Below, one piece after another: positions 46,767 to 56,422 of a DNA stretch of 64,000 nt. Positions within the stretch are counted from its first letter, which is position 1. Each line of letters starts with the position of its first letter. Under the pieces are notes generated by a model. The model made no database searches. It had not been told where the DNA came from and worked only from the letters and a program-made list of their open reading frames with translations. Origin of the DNA: Linnemannia schmuckeri (Eukaryota; Mortierellomycota; Mortierellomycetes; Mortierellales; Mortierellaceae); the NCBI GenBank assembly GCA_029449235.1, contig JANATG010000019.1:930001-994000 (forward strand). The letters are read 5' to 3'. The translations under genes were made by a program, and so were the position numbers.

Positions 46767-48286
46767 TTAGTTGAGATCTCCTCTTTTTAACATCCGGTAA
46801 AATGAACATGCATTGAGCTCAATTTCTGTTGCACTGACTGGTACCTTTACATCGGCCGATGTTCTTGAATTTGTGAACTTGATCACGTTTCTGCCATACA
46901 AGGATGGATTTTCTATAATGTATACACGTAATGTAGGAGGATCGACAAAATTAATATCCATTTGCACTAGTTTTCCTGGCAGACAACGAGAAAAAACAGC
47001 TCGACATTAGATTATCGTTCTCGATTAATTAGGAATTCATTTCGAGGAATAGATCACATACCATCAACGACTACATATCAAAAAACAGGGTAATCTTCTT
47101 ACCATGCTTAGAGGTAGCGGATCATATGGGCTATTTCGGCTAAACCTGGATGACGCGGGCAGTGGTCTGATCAATAGAGGACTTGTTCGATTCAAATATC
47201 TGTGTAAGAGTCTTGGAGATTATAACGCTTCAGAGTTTTTCTTGGCGATCGACCCTTACGGCCTCTGTTTGAACATTTTCATCAACCACGAGTTTCTTGG
47301 AAAAGTCGGCAAGAACAGTTTTCCAAGGGATAGGCCGAACATTGGATTCCTGGAGAATGTTTTTGATGGGATGTAGCTCTGACCTGCCTTTTTCTGCTTG
47401 ACCTGACTGAGCTTGCAGATCGTACTAAAGGACTAGGGAACCTCCTTGATCCGCAGACAATGTACATACATGAAATAAGTATGCTACTCTCATTATGACT
47501 TTGAAAAAGATCAGAATTCAGCGATATGCGAGCATAGTATGAACATCCGCTATTGAGCAGACTATAAGGCAAAAAAAGCCTTAGTTGGGGTTAGCACCGT
47601 TTTTAGCATCAATTGGTTATGCAATTTTTTTCCTCCTGTCGTGTGAAAATCTTCCTCTCGAATCGAGTATGATTTTAAAAGACCAGACATGGACCTTATA
47701 ATCATATGACGGCAGTAGTTCGACGCGCGCTCCATAAAAAAAAGTAAAAAAAGTGTCAGCCACAAGTTACCGATATATTTCGGAGATCGCAAGTACGCGC
47801 TTCAAAAAGACGACTCAATCTCGATAGCATAGGCATAAACGCTCTGCCAATACCAGTCCACAATCTGCGCATACTAAACTCCTGAGCGTCGTCTTTCAAA
47901 ATACTCGGACGATTCGAAAGGCCTGAGTAACAAAAAAAAAAGAATTGGTAGCGCTAGTTGAGATGCCTTATTCTACCTTCGCGTATTCGTTTTCCTTCAG
48001 CATTGTCATTTTCACACCAACAGAAAAAAAATAAGAACACGCAGATTCGAAGACGTAAAGTACTCATCAGAACCTCATTCAAGTACCATTCCATCGTTAC
48101 CACATTCTGATCGATTTGTGTAGCCACTAAGAATGAAAAATTTTGACATCTTCATGGAGTCGCCGATGTTCTCCTTGAAAATACCTTATTTCTAACAGCA
48201 GGTTGTTTAATATTTCACCTTTGCCGATATAACATAGGTCACCGTCGATGACAGCGTGGTCAAGCAGGCGGCTCCTGAGTCTACTG

Positions 48287-48322
<36 letters not shown>

Positions 48323-48800
48323 CTTTTCAAGATATCATGTATCTGTAATGGCTGGGCGATAGGAATGGACTCAATGAAAAGGATGTCAGATCCCCATCAA
48401 GACTTCTATTAGCAGCCTTCTCATCTCATCCTATTGATATCGACATTGATATGATATAGAATCAAGGTGGATATGAATTGAAACATCCTCTTTTCTATAC
48501 AAACTACAGAAAAAAAACGTGGATCCTGCTCGAATGTAGTCGTCTCTCATTCTTTTTTACGCGTCTGTACCTTGACATCGGATTTCACTCAAAGGCCGGC
48601 AAAGATTATCTCCCTTCTAGAATGATACACACCTGACTCGTCGCGAACTCGCTGCCTACGGGGTGACTAGGATCGCTCGGTTTATGCAGACGCTTTTTGT
48701 GGAGTAGATCATGCTCTTCTCTGCCACAATCGTTTTTAGCGTTATGAGAGCACCGTCGGAAAATATTCTCTGTTACAAACGTCTCGACCAAGGATAAATA
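46767..48800 (-). pseudogene. Decayed multi-exon protein-coding region, family unknown
   Basis: Several minus-strand stretches read like real protein but are broken. Around 48590-48790 there is NDCGREEHDLLHKKRLHKP, and around 48170-48280 LLDHAVIDGDLCYIGKGEIL. Near 48000-48120 there is TQIDQNVVTMEWYLNEVLM, and near 47820-47880 AQIVDWYWQSVYAYAIEIE. Near 47230-47340 PWKTVLADFSKKLVVDENVQ and VRVDRQEKL are followed directly by an in-frame stop. The fragment ending at 46767 reads MDINFVDPPTLRVYIIENP. Splice-like GT/AG pairs occur between some pieces, but no continuous model can be built. A T33 run lies at about 48290-48322. I do not recognise the family. Confidence 0.4.
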
Positions 48801-49589
48801 AAATTTATCCCTTTTTGCCGCTAAAAAAAAATCAAGTCACCGCAACATAATCCTCTCAGACTTGCACGTTGTCCCTGCCACTTCGCCCAATAAAATGAAT
48901 ATCTCCCAAGATTGCTTCCACATACGAGTACAAATCCGATAGCAGCCGAAGATGGGTGACACATGTGTGGTGAAAAGGTGCGAACTGGAGCAAAAGGGCC
49001 AGAAGGCAGAAGTAGAAACGGGTGGTGCTTATTTCACAGGAGGAAAGGGTATTTACGTGCGTGGTCTACAAGGGGACATGGCTAAGGAATGGACGTCAAC
49101 AATGATGGCAGAAACAAAATAAGGAACAAGGAATGCAGCAGAATTGACTATGATACTGTGACAACAAACTAACAACTACCCCTAGCTCTAGGCCTCCATC
49201 ATCCGTATCCAGCTACCCGAGTTTGGACCTCCATTGCCATCATTAAGCCACCTTAGTTCTAGACCTCCTCTCCAACGCACCACTTCCATTCAGTGACATT
49301 CGTTCCTCCTAATCTTATTTTTTCTGTCTTTATCTAGACTATCACTTTGTCTTTTTGTTCAGCCGGCTCCGGGTTTAACTTTCTGTTTCTGCTCCACTAG
49401 CCTAACACATAAAAATACCCTGCTCATTCCCCTACTTCTTAGTTCTTCAGTCAGTAATATAACCATTCCTCCTTCCTTCTTCACTAGCTCACTCACACAC
49501 CTGCCCTTTTCCACACAAATCACACACGTTTTCAGGTACTTTGTTAACGTTCATGGCACTTAAGATATGCCTTAAAGTCACTTCAACAG
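48801..49589. other. Non-coding stretch upstream of the 23-bp repeat array
   Basis: About 790 bases; AT-rich to mixed composition, with no gene recognised. Confidence 0.4.
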
Positions 49590-49712
49590 GACTCTTCTGT
49601 TTAGCCTAAGAGCACTTCTCTTTAGCCTCAGAGCATTTTTTTCTTTAGCCCTAGAGCAGTCCTCTCCTTAGCCTCAGAGCAATCTTTTCTGTAGCCTCAG
49701 AGCATTTTCATG
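49590..49712 (+). repeat. Five-copy 23-bp tandem repeat upstream of a secreted-protein gene
   Basis: The core AGCCTCAGAGCA (variants AGCCTAAGAGCA, AGCCCTAGAGCA) starts at 49603, 49624, 49647, 49670 and 49693, so the period is 21 and then 23. The cores are separated by T-rich spacers (TTTTTTTCTTT type). It lies about 250 bp upstream of the start codon at 49957 and could be a multi-site regulatory element. Confidence 0.85.
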
Positions 49713-49956
49713 GAGTATTTTGTCTTAGACCACCCCGTAATTCGTGCAATTGACAATAAAAAGGAAACCCTTTTTTCATTGCTCTTAATTTAATTTATTT
49801 TATTTCTATTTCTGAGAACTCTATCAACAACAGCTGACCAAGAGACAAAATATAAAAGAACAAACAAAGTGAAGTTTTTTTTATTTTTTTTCCATAACAA
49901 TCAACCATCCCCCTTCACTTCCACTCACCCACACCTTTCCGGTATACTTTTAAAAC

Positions 49957-50612
49957 ATGGTTGCTATTTCTAAGGCCTTCCTCCTTTTGTTGGGAACAGC
50001 TATCGCCTGTGCTACTGCCCAGAAGACTCCTGCCCCTGCCCCTGAAGAGCATACACCAATGGAGATGGCCCAGGTGGTCGACTGCCAAACACAGTGCATC
50101 AACCTCGTTCCTCCCTTTGGCCATGCACCCGACATCAACGTGAAGACATACATGAAAGTCAAGGACTACGGCAGAATGTCTTACATGATCAAAAATATGC
50201 AGCCTCATGTCAGGGTACCGTACATCGTTAAATACCTATCCATCTGTCTCTTACAGTATTTTTTTTCCCCCATTCACTCGTGCTGATGAAAATATTCTTT
50301 TATCATTGTTCTTTTTTCAAACAAAACGTTCTATAGCCATGCATTAAAAACCTTCAAAAGTTGAAGGGCAATGCCTCCAAGGTCACCAAGGACAGCTTTG
50401 AGGCTTACGTTTTGTGCAACTCCAAGACTCTGACCAAGAATGAGGAGCCTTACTTCGCCAAGAACTTCAACTGGAAGAAGGAGGGATTCACCAAGAAAGA
50501 ATGGACCCAGTTCAGGAACCACACCTTGCCTGGATTCAGGAGAGCACTCCACATCTGCCGAGGAGGATGCCGCAGAATCCATTTCGCCCACAAGGGAGCT
50601 CCCAAGCCCTAA
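49957..50612 (+). CDS. Small secreted cysteine-containing protein, 2 exons, family unknown
   Basis: Exons 49957-50214 and 50337-50612 give 534 nt, or 177 residues. A clear signal peptide (MVAISKAFLLLLGTAIACATA) is followed by a Pro-rich linker and a basic domain. After the signal peptide there are six cysteines: VDCQTQC, PCIK, VLCNS and HICRGGC, enough for three disulfides. The join is phase 0 (donor GTACCG, acceptor TATAG). Codons in exon 2 are strongly biased (AAG, ACC, TTC), suggesting high expression. Transcription would start near CAATCAACCATCCCCC. Function is unknown; size and composition fit secreted effectors or antimicrobial-type proteins, but no specific family is recognised. Confidence 0.85.
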
Positions 50613-51934
50613 ATATCATCTCCCTCTCCCTTTCTCTCCTTTCATGAACTTTTCTCTATACCATTACCATCTAATTCTTAGTTGTCAGTCTCAGTGACCA
50701 AAAAGAAATACAAAGCGGTTAAAATGAAATGCCATACCCGTTAAAATAAATGCTTACCAGTCCTAAATGAAAATGAATAAATGTGTTTTAAGGGGTTAAG
50801 AATTACGTTTCAGACAGAGTGGTGCATAGCCCGTGAGAACGTCAACAATCACACTCCCACAGAGACGGTAAACGAACCATTTTTCCCTATCCCTATCTCC
50901 AAGTAAAATGTACCCAAGACTCAATCCTTGCCCCCCGTACACAACCGCACTTGCCACCATTCCTTACTGCCCGTACATATGATCAAGATCTGGTTACCTT
51001 ACCTCCAGATAAGAATAAAGTCGTTGAAGATCATTTTTTTTGTGTGTAGGACTCCACCTAAAAATGGAATTACTCTATTCTGATGGGTCAGATTGCTTTA
51101 CAATAATCCCAGTAGAGGGGGGGGGGGGGGGGGGTAAAGTCCGCAATCATCACAGTCTGGGTCACCAACAATAAACTTCTCCCATTGGATCCGATCATAC
51201 CGATTTGCAGGCTAGGACAAAGAAAAAAATTAGAAAATTGGTGGCGTAAGCGGTAACACTTTTATCTCTTCACTGCGCTCTTTTTCTACCTGATATTAAC
51301 ATATCAGCTTACAAAAAAAAAAAGAAAAGAAAACAGGCAGGCAGGTGCAACATAGTATAGTGCTCACCTGGACAGGTTATAGCTATCAACCCCGCAATCT
51401 CTTGTTAAGGAGAGACGCAGGATAATAAGAAGTGCATGCTCTACTCAAAATCGTGACTGGCGACACGTCGATAGTCTAAAAAAAAAAAAAGAACTGGACG
51501 ATACACGAACCCTCTCGACCAAAATACTTCACACGAATTGTAAGGCAGGTGCTAGAAAAGAGCAGACAAAAATTCGCCAGAATAAGTGACAAAGAACAAG
51601 TAGCCTTGTAGAGATATGGATCGTATGCTACCTGGACAAACAGGTACTTGAGAATGGAGCGATGGATAAATAACATGGTCGGGTATTTTATATTCATTTT
51701 TTTCTTTTGAATAAAATAATTTCGGATTTCTAAGTTGACTTTTTGGTTATTTTTATTGCGTATTATGGTTTTTGTTGACGGTCATTTCAAAATGAGTTGA
51801 GGGCGACATCACTAGAGAGGATCCGCTGACTGAAAAACTAGCTTTTTTTGAACCCTTCCTTCATGACAGTTCCCGTTGACTCGCGAACAAGTGTCTGGTC
51901 CAGACCCACAATCAGGGCCAGCTTGCCCTAGTTT
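50613..51934. other. 1.3 kb without a supportable gene; contains G18 tract
   Basis: Apart from the 3' flank of the secreted-protein gene and a G-run at 51117-51134 I see nothing supportable. A 73-codon minus-strand frame at 51476-51697 has no support. Confidence 0.5.
51117..51134 (+). repeat. G18 homopolymer
   Basis: Uninterrupted run of about 18 G, the longest G run in the window, with obvious G-quadruplex potential. Confidence 0.85.
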
Positions 51935-52331
51935 TCATAAATGAGCCTCCGGGTTTATGAGTACACTCTTGTAGCACATGACACACATGCCCTCGTACTG
52001 TGTATCGTAGTCGCAACCTTTGTACTCGATCAAAACCGTGCCCTTGAAAGTTTGATAGTGCAATCTATAATAATAACGATCGTTAGTATTAGGCTGTAAC
52101 AATATTGCAAGTTAAAAGACCATACAACGGACGCGTATCGAAGTTCCCCAAAGTTGCATACCTCTTATTGTCGATGATATGTCCCTTGGTGACATGAATG
52201 TTCTCCACGACTTCATCCTTGGAGACGCGGATACCTCCTCTCCTAACGATAAGGGCAGTATTGTCGTCGTCGACGTATCTCTCTCGCTTGACGACATACT
52301 CATATTCCAGTATCTCGTCGCCTTCTGACAT
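51935..52331 (-). CDS. Hypothetical 99-residue protein, 2 exons
   Basis: Exons 52331-52162 and 52064-51935 give 300 nt. The intron has donor GTATGC, a perfect branch site TACTAAC and acceptor TTATAG, so splicing is well supported. The joined frame reads from MSEGDEILEYEYVVKRERYV through GHIIDNKR into LHYQTFKGTVLIEYKGCDYD and ends GMCVMCYKSVLINPEAHL. A C-x2-C pair and a further Cys lie near the end. An additional upstream exon cannot be excluded, because the frame is open for about 60 bases 5' of the ATG. No family recognised. Confidence 0.6.
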
Positions 52332-52793
52332 GGACTTGTCCTTGCATGCCCTGACGGCGATGACTATTACAGTGAAGTGTCTCAGGGGAGATGGTACGAA
52401 TGAAGTGGTTGTCTCTCATGGTGTATAGTGTGTCCGTCTTGGTTACGTTCTTTGTGTGTGGTAATTTCTATGTATTAGTTTCTACTTCAAGGACAAGGAC
52501 TAAGCGACGCCACCAATTTTTTGATACTCCTAAGTCACCTCTTCCTTTCACAACATTGCTCAGTATTCACGACACAATGTACAAGAAGAACTGAGGTCGC
52601 AAACGTTTTTTATTATGGGGAGGGGGCTCATTAAAAAGATGCAAGAAGAAGAAAAGTAAAAAAGATGCAGGTAAAGTAAAAAAAAAAAATGGCAACAAAA
52701 AACAAGCGCAATAGGGGAAAAAAGCAGCGAGAGCAGAACATCGCCGGCGACACACTGTAGACGATAGATCGATCCAGATCAAGATTTCCCTGC
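52332..52793. other. Short spacer
   Basis: About 460 bases between the small gene and the TFIIB-like pseudogene; no gene seen. Confidence 0.4.
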
Positions 52794-53905
52794 TTAGGGC
52801 AAGGAGAGATTGTCCATCATCTTGGCCGTGATTTGATTGTCAATCAATCGTGCCCGTTCGCTGAAGATCCGCTTATAAGCATATTAATTGACCTCGGTGA
52901 CGCTGAAATTGTTGAGATGTTCCGCATGTTCATGTTGTACTGATTAAAAAATGATGCCGTGAAAATGCAAGCAGCCGATACGATGGTGCGCGCCTTACTC
53001 TGAATCCTCTCAAACTTTCTGACCTTCAAGCAAAGCTGACATGCGAGCTTTCACCTCAGAGCTCAGCTTCAGTACAGCTACAAATTCTCCCAGTGTCTTC
53101 TTCCAACGAGGCTGCTTGATCCTATCTGTGCATGAGTCATTCAGAGTTCTCACCATGCATCAGCTGTTGAATGGAGTGGAAGAGGGTAACAGCAAAGAAA
53201 AAACCGATTAGTCTCATGCCTATGACATATTCTATAACGATCTCTTTACGTTTTGTCCTATTCTCTTGTGCCACATACTCCCTCTTACCAAGTAGTATGC
53301 AGGCACATCGACACAAGCGCACAAATATCTAAAGCACATTTTACCATTCAGCTTAGGCAGATCAATCGTCACGCAAATCGCGAAAATATTCTTGTAGATC
53401 TGAGGGAGGTTCTGTTCGCCTTTGACGGCAGTGTTACGACCGTGGGTCCTGTTCTTCTCTAATGCCATGCCCGAGTGTCCGTCCCCCTTAGAGATCACTA
53501 TATCGAAGTGAGGTCTGTCGAGGAGAGGATTGGCAGCAGATTCCGCAAGGGAAAGGTGATGCCCTTGCCAAAGACTGAGGCGTGATGAATGATCTCGTGT
53601 CCACAATATGACCTTGGAGGACTAACCCGCATTTAACACAAACGAAGTCTCCTCGGGGAAATCCCCTCAACCAAGTTTGAGGGAGAGATTTTACATTCTT
53701 GAAGGGGGCGTAAGACACCGTTTGCAAAACGTGAAGAGGAAAGAGAACAGCAGGATAAGAGTTGGAAAATGAACATGATAAGTAGATTTGAAAAGGAGCG
53801 TGTGAGTTTGAATAGCCTTTTTTGGATTTTGCTGATATCGAAAGCATGCATATATCGTATATATGCATTGCGATTTTACTCGCCTGGGCAAATAAGCCGG
53901 ACACT
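52794..53905 (-). pseudogene. TFIIB-like (general transcription factor IIB) pseudogene
   Basis: On the minus strand, fragments follow the TFIIB order. First comes part of the N-terminal zinc ribbon (ECPAY near 53905, then GDFVCVKCGLVLQGHIVDTR at about 53655-53596). The first cyclin-repeat start follows (NLPQIYKNIFAICVTIDLPK). The second cyclin repeat is represented by LGEFVAVLKLSSEVKA and ARTIVSAACIFTAS, then MNMRNIST and TEVN. The C-terminus reads YAYKRIFSERARLID and ends with a stop at 52794. The second zinc-ligand Cys is Tyr (CPAY), the frame shifts between the KLSSEVKA and ARTIVSAAC segments and again after RNIST, and a TAA interrupts TEVN/YAYK. It is a broken paralogue; the functional TFIIB gene must lie elsewhere. 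Confidence 0.72.
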
Positions 53906-55404
53906 CAAATCAACGATCTCTTATTGGGGAACCGGGGGACAGTCATAGTGTTCTCAAACATCCGCAACAGATAAGCTGTCACGGGTAACGCGGACTCGCG
54001 TCAAATGAAGTCGTGTCGGTGTAAGCGATCGACGCGACTTTTCTCATTTAGTACAAAAGACAGTAAATAGCAAAAAATAGTTCATCACAGAGTTAGAATC
54101 TTCTCGAAGGACATCTCTCTTTATATTTCCCTTCCCACGCCCATCCACATCCTCCCTTCTCATCGGACCAAGCCCTGCTATAGTCCCTCTTCCAGACTAC
54201 CTTGATCCACGACATAAACGAGAGAAAGAGAGTGTATGTTGTTGTTGGCTCATGTGGAGTATGATGGGTAGAGGAGGAAGAATGAATGAAATGGTCGGGG
54301 AAAAGGTGATGCAACAGACAGGAAGGGGTGGATGAGAATCACTAGGGATTGTGTGTGTGGATGTGAATGACGTTTCGATTGTGACCATGTGAAAGAGTAA
54401 GAGTGAGAGTGAGCAGAGAGGACGGATAGCTTTCCAAAGTTGCTTGGAGGAGGGGGCATAATGAAAGATGACAAGGAGAAAAAGAATGTATTCACGCACA
54501 GTCTTTGTACTTCTTGCGGAGCGCGACAGTAGGACGCGAACTGAAAAAGGACGTCGTTTGGGACTGCTTAGGCTTCAAGAAAATTTAGACTCTGGGCTCG
54601 CCTTGAAAAAAAAAACCCCCCCGAAATGGACAATGTCGCCTTTCAAAAAAAAAAAAAAAGAGCGACTACTCGACACGCGCCAACTAGGATCTCCTTCACC
54701 ATTGTCCCCTTCGATCTGATGTCGCATCTTTTCTCTCAGGGACGACAATACACAGTTACTATTAATGACCGTCGGCTTTATTTTAGCATAAATAGAAAAA
54801 TGCGCGTTCGTTCTCTCCTTTCATGTCGCCCTGAGGTATTGGTCCACGGATCCGATTCTTTCAGTACCATGAACCTGCTCAAAAGTGTACTTCCTTATTG
54901 CTAGATCAGTCATAGTTGGTCAGCGCGACTCTTGGGCAGTATCGCCTGCAGTTCATAAGGAGTACCCTTGGTGTCTTGCCGCCCATCACCAACGATGAGC
55001 GATGGCCAATGAGCGTCCTAAATACTTCCTGTTGTTCAAGAGCACTGCTGTATGTGCGCAAGCAGTCGACTGGGTTTTCAAGTCCTGAGATCCATGGGAT
55101 TGTTAAGTGGGAGGGACGTCGAACTAGGAAAATGGAGGGAAAAAAAGCTGGGGCTTCACCTTCAAGCGGTCATCTACCACAGCACAAACTCAATCACCCA
55201 CGTGTTGGTCCTTCGCACACGTCACTTTTATTATCCTTGACAAGCATTGCTCTCTCTATCCACCGCCGCATCCGATTACCATGAATATATCCTGAGCCAA
55301 GGAGTTATTTCATTTCAAGTCTCGAGTGTGACTACCATTGCGCTTGTAGATGGCCAAGGGTTTACAGACATAGACATAAACACAGAAAAAGAGGCTCCTA
55401 ATAG
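53906..55404. other. 1.5 kb without a supportable gene
   Basis: Short frames only. Some minus-strand pieces (54920-55130) look faintly protein-like but carry several stops, so a further gene remnant is possible. Confidence 0.4.
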
Positions 55405-55750
55405 AAAGACACACCACTGCGCACCCTCATCGATCGCAAGGAGCCCAGAGAACAACTATTGTATACAATCATGCGTCGCCTGAGCTGTTTCGCGTTTTGG
55501 GTGAATGCATAAGACCCACGTCCTCAACCAAGTGGCCCCCGTAACCATAAGCAATTAGCTTAGCTTGTACAGTAGACGACACCGAGCAGTAGCCCGCCCT
55601 GCTTACAAGCGGCTGGGTCGTGGAGAGGAGTTTGATATACCTCAAGGAGAAAGAGTTAGACCTTCGCCCACAAGTACTACCAGTTGGACGTCCTGATTCC
55701 ACTAGACAGGCTCTTTTTACACGAATAGGACACATATCTCCTCTGACTAA
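55405..55750 (-). repeat. Dispersed repeat, copy 2 (homologous to 22605-22960)
   Basis: Read on the minus strand it aligns with copy 1 over about 350 bases in the same order: CTGTCTAGTGGA, CTAACTCT, GCTACTG, GGTGTCGTC, CTTATGCATT, CGAAACAG. Similarity is clear but far from identical, with small indels. Stops occur in all frames over the full length. No terminal repeats or A tail identified. Confidence 0.65.
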
Positions 55751-56422
55751 CGCTGTTCTCTCCAAACCCTCTGGTGAGCACATAAATCAACAAGACGGGA
55801 TCGTGAACAGTCATGTATTTTCCTTTCAGTCTTGAAGGTTCCTGCTTGAATAATCTTTGTCCTTGAACGAGGTTTCTGTCGAAAAGCATCGAACACTTGT
55901 TGGCAGGAGGCAGAGGTGTCACCGTCAAGTTTGTTGGGAAGGAGAGAGGAAGGGCGCGAAAAGAAGACGAAAAAAGATAGGGAGGATAGAGAGGGGAGAA
56001 AGAGAAGAGAGAGGAGAGAGGAGGGAGAGGAATTTACTGATGAAATGAAGCCACAAGAGACACATATCATAACTCCCCTAGACCATTGTAGACACGACAC
56101 TCAAACATTGCTTTGCGCTTTTGTCTGCTTTGACTCTCAGCATAGGATAACAATAGGCTAATACTTTTAATGCATGTATTTTTTTTATGTGCGAAGAAAG
56201 GAACAGAAGACAAACAATACGAAAACAAAGCAAAGAATGAAAAGTACTATTGCACCACATATGGCGCAGGAGAGGAGGAACGAAAAATGCTCTAGTGGTG
56301 GAAGACAAGTTTTGTAGGTAGGCTATGGACAAGGCGATGAGATAGATAAAAAGAAAAGGAAACAAGATACGAATTGAGAAGAAAATAAAACGAAGCGGGT
56401 ATATGTGAAAAGGGGAGGGAAA
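55751..56422. other. Spacer downstream of the LRR gene
   Basis: About 670 bases including a purine-rich stretch at 55930-56030; no gene seen. Confidence 0.4.
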
